A stretch of DNA of 64,000 nucleotides from Planosporangium mesophilum (lineage in GTDB: Bacteria > Actinomycetota > Actinomycetes > Mycobacteriales > Micromonosporaceae): the NCBI RefSeq assembly GCF_016863255.1, contig NZ_BOON01000051.1:1-64000 (forward strand). The letters run 5' to 3'. Positions within the stretch are counted from its first letter, which is position 1, and each line of letters begins with the position of its first letter. Below the pieces are notes generated by a model. That model saw nothing but the letters and a program-made list of their open reading frames with translations. It made no database searches and was not told the DNA's origin. Made by a program: the position numbers and the translations under genes. Shown one piece after another: positions 16,759-24,605 of the stretch.

Positions 16759-17216
16759 GCGACGTCGGTGCCCGGCTGCCGGACCCGCGGATGATTCCGG
16801 CCTGGCAGGCGCCGCCCTCGCCCCGGCACGCCGACCCGGCTGAGCCTGGTGAGCCGGCGCCGGTGCCCGACTCCGATGCCGAGGAGCGCGCCGCGGACGA
16901 CGTCCTGGTCCGCCCGTTCCTGCTCACCGGGGGACGGACCCGGCCGCTGCACGACGGGCTGCGGGTGGAGACGTTGGTGTCGGCCGCGCCGGCCGCGCTG
17001 TCGGCGCCGCTGCGCTTCGAGCGGTACCGCATCGTCGAACTGTGCCAGACCCCGCAGTCCGTCGCCGAGATCTCCGCCCACCTCGGCATCCCGCTCGGGG
17101 TGACGAGGGTGCTGGTGGCGGACCTGGCGACCGAGGGCTTCGTGTCCTGTACGGAGCCGGCCGAGCTACCCATCGAGATGATCGAGAGGATCAGGGACCG
17201 TGTTCGGGCGCTCTAG
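16755..17216 (+). CDS. cvnC: DUF742 protein CvnC
   Basis: A 153-residue DUF742 protein. The first ~50 residues are Pro/Asp/Glu-rich; the domain begins at VRPFLLTGGRTRPLHDGLRVETLV and continues through CQTPQSVAEISAHLGIPLGVTRVLVADL, a winged-helix-like segment, to a short C-terminal extension. Its role in conservons is undefined; a link between CvnB and CvnD is assumed. The start is GTG 16755 by 4-base overlap with cvnB, and it overlaps cvnD by 17 bases. Confidence 0.88.
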   Translation: MSDVGARLPDPRMIPAWQAPPSPRHADPAEPGEPAPVPDSDAEERAADDVLVRPFLLTGGRTRPLHDGLRVETLVSAAPAALSAPLRFERYRIVELCQTPQSVAEISAHLGIPLGVTRVLVADLATEGFVSCTEPAELPIEMIERIRDRVRAL

Positions 17217-17790
17217 CGATCCTGCGCCGCCCATCGCGATCAAGATCGTGGTCAGCGGGGGGTTCGGCGTCGGTAAGACCACCTTCGTGGGGGCGATCTC
17301 GGAGATCGAGCCGCTGGTCACCGAGGCGGCGATGACCGAGGTCTCGCTCGGCGTCGACGACGTGAGCGGCATCGACGGCAAGAACACCACGACGGTGGCC
17401 CTCGACTTCGGGCGCATCAGCCTGGAGGAGTCGCTGTGGCTGTACCTGTTCGGCACCCCGGGCCAGGACCGGTTCGCGTTCCTGTGGGACGACCTGGTCG
17501 ACGGGGCGCTCGGGGCGGTGATCCTGCTCGACACCCGGCGCGTGGGGGACTGCTTCGCGGCGCTCGACTACTTCGAGGAGCGGGACACGCCACTGCTGGT
17601 CGCGGTCAACCGGTTCGACCAGACGCCCCGGTTCGATCTCGACGAGGTACGCGAGGCGCTCGGCGTCGGCGACGACGTACCGGTCGTCGAGTGCGACGCC
17701 CGCGAACGCGAGTCGGTCAAGCAGGTCCTCGTCGCCCTCATCGAGCAGGTGCTGGCGAAGCGGCTGGGCCGTACGCCGGTGCTTCGATGA
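17200..17790 (+). CDS. cvnD: Conservon small GTPase CvnD
   Basis: A 196-residue Ras-like GTPase. The P-loop is GGFGVGKTT, the switch region TTVALDFGR, the G3-like site GTPGQDRF, and the nucleotide-specificity site NRFD. It ends the cvnABCD set. The GTG start at 17200 is inside cvnC. Its stop overlaps the ATG of a 28-codon mini-ORF (ATGA), which in turn overlaps the transporter permease, so the conservon and the transporter form one transcription-translation unit. Confidence 0.9.
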   Translation: MFGRSSDPAPPIAIKIVVSGGFGVGKTTFVGAISEIEPLVTEAAMTEVSLGVDDVSGIDGKNTTTVALDFGRISLEESLWLYLFGTPGQDRFAFLWDDLVDGALGAVILLDTRRVGDCFAALDYFEERDTPLLVAVNRFDQTPRFDLDEVREALGVGDDVPVVECDARERESVKQVLVALIEQVLAKRLGRTPVLR

Positions 17791-17873
17791 GCGGTACCGC
17801 GCACGTGATCGTCGCCGAGGACGGTACCAACGGTGGTGCCGAACCCGACGCCGGGCGCGACAGGGTCGGCTGA
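17787..17873 (+). CDS. 28-residue mini-ORF coupling cvnD to the ABC permease; possible ATPase remnant
   Basis: ATG 17787 overlaps the cvnD stop, and the TGA at 17871-17873 overlaps the permease ATG (TGATG). The peptide begins MSGTAHVIVAEDG and ends DAGRDRVG. ProV-like ATPases of betaine transporters often begin with a similar xxAIVAEN stretch ahead of WKVFG (family knowledge), and their gene normally stands in this position. This may therefore be the two ends of a deleted proV joined in frame, now serving as a coupling leader. That reading is inference. Confidence 0.45.
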   Translation: MSGTAHVIVAEDGTNGGAEPDAGRDRVG

Positions 17874-19861
17874 TGGTCACGGTGGCCGCAACCGCCGGCG
17901 CGGACCGACCGGGTACCCGGCGGCCCGGGCGGGGCCTGGTCGTCGCCGGTACCGCCGTGGCCTGGGTCGCGTTGTGGATCCCGCTGCACGGCCGGCACAC
18001 CCTGCCGCTCGCGGTCTCCCGGCTCAGTCCGCTGCACCTGTGGCTCAACGACCTCCGCGACGCCGTCGACGCCGACCGGAGCGGCAACCCGGTGCTCGGC
18101 GGCGCCGTCGACGTGGCCCGGTCGGCCATCGACCACCTGGTCGTGTTCATCGGTTCGCTGATCAGCGAACCGTCCTACGGCCGCCCGGTGCCGGTCGTCG
18201 GGTGGCTGGGCGTCGTCGCCCTCGCGGTGCTCGTCGGGTACGCCGCGGGGACCTGGCGGACCGCCGTCCTGGCCGGCGCGGGGTTCGGGTCGTTCGGCGT
18301 GCTGGGGCTGTGGCAGCAGAGCATGCAGACCCTCGCCCTCACGCTCGCCGCCGTCGCGATCTGCCTGGTGATCGGGGTGCCGCTGGGCTTCTGGGTCGGA
18401 CTGTCGCCCCGGGGCGAACGGCTGGTGACGCCGGTCCTCGACCTGATGCAGGTCATGCCGACCTTCGTCTACCTGGCGCCGCTGACGCTGTTCTTCCTGA
18501 TCGGGCCGGCGTCGGCGGTCATCGCGACGATCGTGTACGCGGCAGCGCCGGTCATCCGCATCACCGCGCACGGTATCCGCAACGTGCCGCGCCCCACGCT
18601 GGAGGCGAGCGAGTCCCTGGGCGCGACCGGGTGGCAGGTGCTGCGCACGGTACGGATCCCGGCCGCCGCGCGCACGATCGTCCTGGGGATCAACCAGACG
18701 ACGATGTGCGCGCTGTCGATGGTCACCATCGCGGCGTTGATCGGCGCCCCCGGGCTCGGCGAGGTGGTCGTGAAGGCGATGGAGATCCTCGACGTCGGCA
18801 CCGCCTTCGCCGGTGGCCTGGCGATCGTCGCGATGGCGATCGTCCTCGACCGGGTCACCACCGCGGCGGCCGCGCACACCGGATCCCGGACAGAACCGAC
18901 ACCACGTCGTCGACTGTGGACGCTCGCCGCGCTCGGCGCGTCGACCCTCGCCGCGCTCCACCTCTCGTACACGTTCGTCTGGGCCGCGGTGTTCCCCGGC
19001 CCGCAGCCGGCCGGTGTGATCGGCGGCCACGTCGCCGACGGGGTCAACCAGGCCACCCGCTGGGTCCAGCACCACCTCGTCGGTGTCACCGACGCGGTCC
19101 GGGTCGTGGTGACCGACGGCCTGCTCAACCCGCTGCAGGCGCTCGTCACCGAGTCGCCCTGGTACCTGGTGTGCGCCGTCGTCCTCGCGATCACCTGGAC
19201 CGTGGCCGGCCCGCGGACGCTGCCGGTCGTGGCCGGGTGCCTGGCGCTGCTGGTCGGCACCGGGCTCTGGCGCGACACCATGACGACCCTGGCGGCGACG
19301 CTGGTCGCCACGGTCGTCGTGATGGTGCTGGGCGTGGTCGTCGGGGTCTGGATGGGGCGCAGCGCCCGGGTCGACCGCCTGATCCGGCCGACGCTCGACG
19401 CCGCCCAGGTGATGCCGCCGTTCGTGTACCTGGTACCGGTCCTCGGCCTGTTCGGTCCGACCCGGTTGACCGCCATCGTGGCGGCGGTCGTGTTCGCCGC
19501 GCCGGTCGCCGTCAAGGTGGTCGCGGACGGCGTACGGGCGGTCCCGGCGTCCGTGGTCGAGGCGGCAGCCGCCGCGGGCTCGAGTACCTGGCAGCTCATC
19601 TGGAAGGTCCAGCTTCCGCTCGCCCGGCACTCCCTGACGCTGGCCGCCAACCAGGGGCTCATCTACGTGCTGTCGATGGTCGTCGTCGGCGGCCTCGTCG
19701 GCGCCGGCGCGCTCGGCTATCTCGTCGTCGCCGGCTTCTCCCAGCGCAGCCTGTACGGCAAGGGCCTCGCCGCCGGCGTGGCCATCGTCGGACTCGGCAT
19801 CCTGCTCGACCGGATCACCCAGGCGGCCGCCCGTCGAGCGGACGCACCACAGCCACAGTGA
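17873..19861 (+). CDS. Double-domain ABC permease, glycine betaine/choline type
   Basis: A 662-residue fused permease with two BPD-transport inner-membrane domains. The first EAA loop is EASESLGATGWQVLRTVRIPAA, the second EAAAAAGSSTWQLIWKVQLPLA; each domain has about five or six helices, preceded by an N-terminal helix. Conserved DLMQVMPTFVYLAPLTLFF and DAAQVMPPFVYLVPVLGLF mark the ProW/OpuAB group for glycine betaine, proline betaine or choline. It is co-translated with the conservon upstream and followed after 22 bases by the binding protein. No ATP-binding subunit gene is in the window, so ATPase must come from elsewhere or the system is defective. Confidence 0.88.
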   Translation: MVTVAATAGADRPGTRRPGRGLVVAGTAVAWVALWIPLHGRHTLPLAVSRLSPLHLWLNDLRDAVDADRSGNPVLGGAVDVARSAIDHLVVFIGSLISEPSYGRPVPVVGWLGVVALAVLVGYAAGTWRTAVLAGAGFGSFGVLGLWQQSMQTLALTLAAVAICLVIGVPLGFWVGLSPRGERLVTPVLDLMQVMPTFVYLAPLTLFFLIGPASAVIATIVYAAAPVIRITAHGIRNVPRPTLEASESLGATGWQVLRTVRIPAAARTIVLGINQTTMCALSMVTIAALIGAPGLGEVVVKAMEILDVGTAFAGGLAIVAMAIVLDRVTTAAAAHTGSRTEPTPRRRLWTLAALGASTLAALHLSYTFVWAAVFPGPQPAGVIGGHVADGVNQATRWVQHHLVGVTDAVRVVVTDGLLNPLQALVTESPWYLVCAVVLAITWTVAGPRTLPVVAGCLALLVGTGLWRDTMTTLAATLVATVVVMVLGVVVGVWMGRSARVDRLIRPTLDAAQVMPPFVYLVPVLGLFGPTRLTAIVAAVVFAAPVAVKVVADGVRAVPASVVEAAAAAGSSTWQLIWKVQLPLARHSLTLAANQGLIYVLSMVVVGGLVGAGALGYLVVAGFSQRSLYGKGLAAGVAIVGLGILLDRITQAAARRADAPQPQ

Positions 19862-19883
19862 CCACCCAGAAGGGGAATGGACC

Positions 19884-20852
19884 GTGAACAGAGCACCGAA
19901 ATGGTTACGAGCGGTCGCGCTCGTGGGCACCGGCGTGCTGGCGCTCACCGCCTGCGGCTCGAAGATCTCCAAGGAACCCGCCCCCGGTAGGGCGAGCGGG
20001 AAGCCGTGCGGGACCGTCACCATCGCGGTCAACCCGTGGGTCGGCTACGAGGCCGACGCCGCCGTCGTGGGCTACCTCGCCAAGAACAAGCTCGGCTGCA
20101 CGGTCGTCGAGAAGAACCTCGCCGAAGAGGTCTCCTGGCAGGGCTTCGCCAACGGCTCGGTCGACGTGATCCTGGAGAACTGGGGCCACGACGACCTGAA
20201 GAAGACCTACATCGACCAGCAGAAGGTCGCGGTGGAGCACGGGGTCACCGGCAACAAGGGCATCATCGGCTGGTACATCCCGCCGTGGATGGCCAAGCAG
20301 TACCCGGACATCACCGACTGGCACAACCTCAACAAGTACGCCGACCTGTTCAAGACGACCGAGTCCGGCGGCAAGGGCCAGCTGCTCGACGGCGACCCGT
20401 CGTTCGTCACCAACGACGAGGCGCTGGTGACCAACCTGGGGCTGAACTTCAAGGTCGTGTACGCGGGCAGCGAGACCGCCCTGATCCAGGCCTTCCGCAC
20501 GGCCGAACAGCAGCGCAAGCCGCTGCTCGGGTACTTCTACGAGCCGCAGTGGTTCATGACCGAGGTGAAGCTCGTGCACATCGCGCTGCCCGCGTACACC
20601 CCGGGCTGCGACGCGGACAAGCAGAAGGTGGCCTGCGACTACCAGCCGTACGACCTCGACAAGATCGTCAGCAAGAAGTTCGCCGACTCGGGCAGCCCGG
20701 CCGTGGCGCTGACGAAGAACTTCTCGTGGAGCAACGACGACCAGAACTCGGTCGCCCGCGACATCGCGGTCAACAAGCTGTCACACGAGGCCGCGGCGAA
20801 GAAGTGGGTGGACGCGCACCCGGACGTCTGGCAGGCGTGGTTGAAGAGTTGA
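19884..20852 (+). CDS. Glycine betaine-type substrate-binding lipoprotein
   Basis: A 322-residue OpuAC-family binding protein. The signal peptide ends in the lipobox LTAC with Cys24. The mature protein starts with TVTIAVNPWVGYEADAAVV and contains EEVSWQGFANGSVDVILENWGH and GWYIPPWM, typical of quaternary-amine binders, with aromatic residues for cation-pi contacts. It is anchored outside the membrane and delivers ligand to the double permease. The start is GTG 19884, with AGAAGGGGA upstream. It is the last gene of the conservon-transporter unit, followed by a strong terminator. Confidence 0.9.
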   Translation: MNRAPKWLRAVALVGTGVLALTACGSKISKEPAPGRASGKPCGTVTIAVNPWVGYEADAAVVGYLAKNKLGCTVVEKNLAEEVSWQGFANGSVDVILENWGHDDLKKTYIDQQKVAVEHGVTGNKGIIGWYIPPWMAKQYPDITDWHNLNKYADLFKTTESGGKGQLLDGDPSFVTNDEALVTNLGLNFKVVYAGSETALIQAFRTAEQQRKPLLGYFYEPQWFMTEVKLVHIALPAYTPGCDADKQKVACDYQPYDLDKIVSKKFADSGSPAVALTKNFSWSNDDQNSVARDIAVNKLSHEAAAKKWVDAHPDVWQAWLKS

Positions 20853-20861
20853 CGCTCGCTT

Positions 20862-20898
20862 CGGAGGGTCCCGCGTCCCCGGTCCGCGGGACCCTCCG
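20862..20898. terminator. Bidirectional terminator, 14-bp perfect stem
   Basis: CGGAGGGTCCCGCG (20862-20875) pairs with CGCGGGACCCTCCG (20885-20898) around a 9-base loop. It sits between the stops of two convergent genes. No T-tract follows, as is common in high-GC genomes. Confidence 0.75.
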
Positions 20899-21558
20899 TC
20901 ACCTGGCCAGCCTGCCCGTGTAGCCGGCCCGGACCAGCCGGTCGTACGCGAGCCGCACCGCCGGCGGCATCTCCTGCGGTACCAGGTGCCCCCGCCGCGC
21001 GTACAGGTCGACGCGCTGCGTGTCGCCGACGATCAGGTCGATGACCCGTCTCGCGTCGCCCGCGTCCGCGACGTAGTCGTCCAGCGGTAGCGTCGTCGCC
21101 GCGCAGACCACGGTCACGTCGGGCCAGACCTTCCGGCAGGTGGCGTACGCCCGGCGCCGCTGGTACGGCCGGGACATGACCAGTACCGAGCGGGGCCGGA
21201 GCCCGTGGGTGGCCAGCAGGTCGCGGGAGAACGCGACGTTCTCCAGGGTGTTGCTGGCGCGGGTCTCCAGCAGCAGGGCCTCCGGCGGTACGCCGTGCGC
21301 GACGGCGTACTCGCCGTAGTGGACCGCCTCGCCCCGTGGCAGGCTGTCGGCGCTGCCGGGTGCTCTCCCTCCGGTGAAGACCAGGCGGGGGAACAGCCCG
21401 CCGCGGAACAGCTCCACGGCCAGCGCCGCGACGCCGAGGCCACGGCCGCCGAGCCCGACCCCTACGTCGCACGGACGCAGGTCGTGCCGCAGGTCGTGGT
21501 AGTCCCACAGGGTCTCCACGTCCGGCCGCACGCTCTGCGGGATGACTGTCTCGGCCAC
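20899..21558 (-). CDS. YdcF-like DUF218 protein
   Basis: A 219-residue DUF218 (YdcF/SanA/ElyC) protein. Family features are a G-rich first strand (VGVGLGGRGLGVAALAVELF), RLVFTGG, RASNTLENVAFSRDLLA and VMSRPYQRRRAYATCRKVWP. There is no signal peptide or membrane helix, so it is cytosolic like YdcF rather than like the envelope members. DUF218 folds resemble nucleotide-binding Rossmann domains; the biochemical role is not established. ATG 21558 is preceded by the end of the PLP-enzyme gene (38-base gap), so the two may be co-transcribed. Confidence 0.78.
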   Translation of the reverse strand: MAETVIPQSVRPDVETLWDYHDLRHDLRPCDVGVGLGGRGLGVAALAVELFRGGLFPRLVFTGGRAPGSADSLPRGEAVHYGEYAVAHGVPPEALLLETRASNTLENVAFSRDLLATHGLRPRSVLVMSRPYQRRRAYATCRKVWPDVTVVCAATTLPLDDYVADAGDARRVIDLIVGDTQRVDLYARRGHLVPQEMPPAVRLAYDRLVRAGYTGRLAR

Positions 21559-21595
21559 GCCGTCTCTCTTCCTCGACGGCCGTCCCGGTAACCCG

Positions 21596-22459
21596 TTACC
21601 CGGTCACCACCGCGACGACCATGGTCCCGGGCGGGAACGTTCCGGCGCGGGTCAGCGCGAGGATGCCGTACATCATCTTGGCGACGTAGATCCGGTCGAG
21701 CACGGTGCCGTGCCGGGAGGCCCAGTCGGCGAGGAACGCGTCCAGTTCGGGGGTGCGCTTCGCGTAGCCGCCGAAGTGGAAGCCGTACTCGATGTGCCAG
21801 TTGCGCGACCCCGACCCGTACGCGGCGCGCTGCAGCCGTTCGACCTCGGCCGTGAGGAACTCGCCGCCCTTGAGGACGGAGAACCCGATCGCGCGCTGCC
21901 CTGGTGCCAGCTTCGCTGCGAGACCCGCGAGGGTACCACCGGTACCGACGGGGGAGCAGATCACGTCGAACGGCTCGTCGATCTCGGCCGGGATCTCGGC
22001 GCAGCCCAGGACGGCCAGGTCGTTGCTGCCGCCCTCCGGCAGCAGGTAGAAGTCGCCGAACTCGCGCCGCAACCGGTCGACCACCTCCGGGGTGTGCTTG
22101 TGCCGGTAGGTGGAGCGGTCGAGGTAGGTCAGGCGCATGCCCCGGCCGGCCGCGTACGCGAGGCTCGGATTGAGTGGCAGGTGCTCCTCGCCGCGGATCA
22201 CCCCGATGGTCGCGAACCCGAAGCGGGCGCCGGCCGCTGCCACGGCCCGGATGAGGTTGGAGTGCGCGCCGCCGAACGCGAGCAGGGTGGTGCACCCCTG
22301 CTCGCGTGCCCGGGCCAGGTTGTACTTGAGCTTGCGCCACTTGTTGCCGGGCAGCTCCGGATGGATCAGGTCGTCGCGCTTGAGCAGTAGCCGTACCCCG
22401 TGCGGCGCGAGCCGGTCGTCGCGTAGTTCCCGAAGGGGAGACGGCAGCCGAAGCTCCAC
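21596..22459 (-). CDS. PLP-dependent enzyme, ACC deaminase/D-cysteine desulfhydrase family
   Basis: A 287-residue fold-type II PLP enzyme (COG2515). The Schiff-base lysine lies in LPGNKWRKLKYNL (K40 from GTG 22459). The cofactor/substrate loop reads AFGGAHSNLIRAVAAAG, where family members usually have His instead of this Leu. LLPEGGSNDLAVLGC and SPVGTGGTLAGL also match. GTG 22459 was chosen for GGAAGGGGG about 10 bases upstream; the frame runs back without another good site. Because of the substituted residue, the ACC-deaminase and D-cysteine activities should not be assumed. Confidence 0.78.
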   Translation of the reverse strand: MELRLPSPLRELRDDRLAPHGVRLLLKRDDLIHPELPGNKWRKLKYNLARAREQGCTTLLAFGGAHSNLIRAVAAAGARFGFATIGVIRGEEHLPLNPSLAYAAGRGMRLTYLDRSTYRHKHTPEVVDRLRREFGDFYLLPEGGSNDLAVLGCAEIPAEIDEPFDVICSPVGTGGTLAGLAAKLAPGQRAIGFSVLKGGEFLTAEVERLQRAAYGSGSRNWHIEYGFHFGGYAKRTPELDAFLADWASRHGTVLDRIYVAKMMYGILALTRAGTFPPGTMVVAVVTG

Positions 22460-22652
22460 GCCGACCGGCCCCCTTCCTGCGGTAACGGTAATGATGATCA
22501 CTGAATTCGCGGCCGGAGCCGCTCCCGTCGGAGGGTACGGTGGGGCTTCGTCGCGAGTTGTGGCGGACGGCCCCTCCCGGCGTGTTCTTGCTCTCCGGGC
22601 GCCGATGCCCGCGCTTCTGCGCGCCCACGGGCGCCCCGAACGGAATGGCTGC

Positions 22653-24143
22653 ATGTCCTCCTGGCTGTCGGCGGCTTCCCGGCCGCGTCTGTCCCGCCCC
22701 GCGTGGCTGTCGTCACCCCGCGTCCTGCGTACCGAGGTCCTCGCCGGTCTCGTGGTGGCGCTGGCGCTGATCCCCGAGGCGATCTCGTTCTCGATCCTCG
22801 CCGGAGTGGATCCGCGGGTGGGGCTGTTCGCCTCGTTCACGATGGCGGTGACCATCGCGTTCTGCGGTGGCAGACCGGCGATGATCTCGGCGGCTACCGG
22901 CGCGGTCGCCCTGGTCGTGGCGCCGCTGGTCCGTGACCACGGGCTCAACTACCTGATCGCCGCGGTCATCCTCGGCGGGATCCTGCAGATCCTCCTCGGC
23001 CTGCTCGGGGTGGCGAAGCTGATGCGGTTCATCCCGCGCAGCGTGATGGTCGGCTTCGTCAACGCGCTCGCCATCCTGATCTTCTCCGCGCAGCTCCCGC
23101 ACCTGGTCGGGGTGCCGTGGCTGGTGTACCCACTGGTCGCCGTCGCGCTGGCGATCATCGTCGGGCTGCCCCGGCTCACCAGGGCGGTCCCGGCGCCGCT
23201 GGTCGCGATCGTCGTGCTCACCGTGTTCACCGTCACTGCGGGCGTGGCCGTGCCGACGGTCGGCGACGAGGGCAAGCTACCCGACAGCCTGCCGGTGTTC
23301 GGGCTGCCCGACGTCCCGTACAGCTGGCACACGCTCCAGGTGATCGCGCCGTACGCGCTGGGCATCGCGCTCGTCGGCCTGATGGAGTCGCTGATGACCG
23401 CGAAGCTGGTCGACGACATCACCGACACCCGCTCCAACAAGACCCGGGAGTCCTGGGGTCAGGGCGTGGCCAACATCGTCACCGGCTTCTTCGGCGGGAT
23501 GGGCGGCTGCGCCATGATCGGCCAGACGATGATCAACGTGAAGGTGTCCGGCGCCCGTACCCGCCTCTCGACGTTCCTCGCCGGCGTCTTCCTGCTGATC
23601 CTGGTCGTCGTTCTCGGACCGGTCGTCGCGGGGATCCCGATGGCCGCCCTCGTCGCCGTCATGATCATGGTGTCGGTCGGGACGTTCGACTGGCGCAGCA
23701 TCACCCCCGCCACGCTCAAGCGGCTGCCGGTAGGCGAGACGGTCGTCATGGTCGCCACCGTCGCCGTGGTCGTCGCCACCAGCAACCTGGCCATCGGCGT
23801 GGTCGTCGGGGTCATCGTCGCCAGCGTGGTGTTCGCGCGGCGGGTCGCGCGCCTGGTCCAGGTCACCAGCGTCGTCGACCCGGACGGTGGCACCCGCATC
23901 TACTCGGTGCACGGCCAGTTGTTCTTCGCCTCCAGTAACGATCTGGTGGGCCGGTTCGACTACGCCGGCGACCCGGAGCACGTCGTCATCGACCTGGCAG
24001 GCGCCCATGTCTGGGACGCCTCGTCCGTGGCCGCGCTCGACGCCGTCGCCGGCAAGTACGCCGACCGGGGCAAGCGGGTCGAGATCGTCGGGCTCAACCA
24101 GCCCAGCGCCCAGCTGCACACCACCCTCGCCGGGAAGCTCTGA
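22653..24143 (+). CDS. SulP-family anion transporter with C-terminal STAS domain
   Basis: A 496-residue SulP transporter. The membrane part covers about residues 28-400 (VLAGLVVALALIPEAISFSILAGVDP is the family's first signature region; QGVANIVTGFFGGMGGCAMIGQTMINV follows later). A short STAS domain follows, with VHGQLFFASSNDLVGRF and VVIDLAGAHVWDASSVAALD. The ion is unknown; bacterial SulP proteins carry sulfate, bicarbonate or dicarboxylates. ATG 22653 has only a weak GGAA upstream. It is divergent from the PLP-enzyme gene, with a 193-base gap. Confidence 0.87.
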   Translation: MSSWLSAASRPRLSRPAWLSSPRVLRTEVLAGLVVALALIPEAISFSILAGVDPRVGLFASFTMAVTIAFCGGRPAMISAATGAVALVVAPLVRDHGLNYLIAAVILGGILQILLGLLGVAKLMRFIPRSVMVGFVNALAILIFSAQLPHLVGVPWLVYPLVAVALAIIVGLPRLTRAVPAPLVAIVVLTVFTVTAGVAVPTVGDEGKLPDSLPVFGLPDVPYSWHTLQVIAPYALGIALVGLMESLMTAKLVDDITDTRSNKTRESWGQGVANIVTGFFGGMGGCAMIGQTMINVKVSGARTRLSTFLAGVFLLILVVVLGPVVAGIPMAALVAVMIMVSVGTFDWRSITPATLKRLPVGETVVMVATVAVVVATSNLAIGVVVGVIVASVVFARRVARLVQVTSVVDPDGGTRIYSVHGQLFFASSNDLVGRFDYAGDPEHVVIDLAGAHVWDASSVAALDAVAGKYADRGKRVEIVGLNQPSAQLHTTLAGKL

Positions 24144-24154
24144 CCCGGTTCGGT

Positions 24155-24171
24155 CGGGCCGGCAAGGCCCG
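24155..24171 (+). terminator. Weak hairpin after the SulP gene
   Basis: CGGGCC pairs with GGCCCG across a 5-base GGCAA loop, 12 bases past the stop. The stem is only 6 bp, without a T-run. Confidence 0.35.
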
Positions 24172-24361
24172 CTCCGACAAGCACAGCTGTCTTAAGGCCG
24201 ACGCGGCGTGGCGGTCCTGGCTGCACCGGGTGGTTCGCCACGGGGGCTGAGGTGTGGCGCAGATCTCGGTTTGAAAACGCCACCGAAGGGACCATCAACC
24301 GATCACCGTTTCGGTGCCGGTGCGTTGATCATTCGACCGACCGCCTGCCCCCGGAGACACG

Positions 24362-24589
24362 GTGACCACGAGGACGTACCTGAGTTCGGGCGTACTGGAG
24401 CAGCTCGACCGGGCACAGGAGGAGCTCGACCGCCACCTGCTCGTCACGCCCGGTGGTAGCTGCCGCGCCTGCGGCCACGAGGAGCCGTGTCAGGGTCGGC
24501 TCGCCGCGATGCAGACGTTCGCCAGGTACGGGCAGCTTCCCAGGCGAACGCCAGGGTCGGCCGGCCGTACCCTGCTCGGGCGGGCGTGA
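24362..24589 (+). CDS. Small cysteine-containing actinobacterial protein
   Basis: A 75-residue protein from GTG 24362 with an N-terminal helical half (YLSSGVLEQLDRAQEELDRHLL) followed by GGSCRACGHEEPC and FARYGQLPRR. The CxxC-x4-C cluster could bind a metal. Similar short proteins are widespread in actinomycetes, without assigned function. Its last five codons and stop form the left arm and loop of the terminator at 24572-24604. Confidence 0.7.
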   Translation: MTTRTYLSSGVLEQLDRAQEELDRHLLVTPGGSCRACGHEEPCQGRLAAMQTFARYGQLPRRTPGSAGRTLLGRA

Positions 24590-24604
24590 CGCCCGCCCGA
24601 GCAG
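24572..24604. terminator. Bidirectional terminator whose loop is a stop codon
   Basis: CTGCTCGGGCGGGCG (24572-24586) pairs perfectly with CGCCCGCCCGAGCAG (24590-24604). The 3-base loop TGA (24587-24589) is the stop codon of the 75-residue gene. The convergent epimerase gene stops 1 base beyond the hairpin. Confidence 0.85.
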
Positions 24605-24605
24605 C

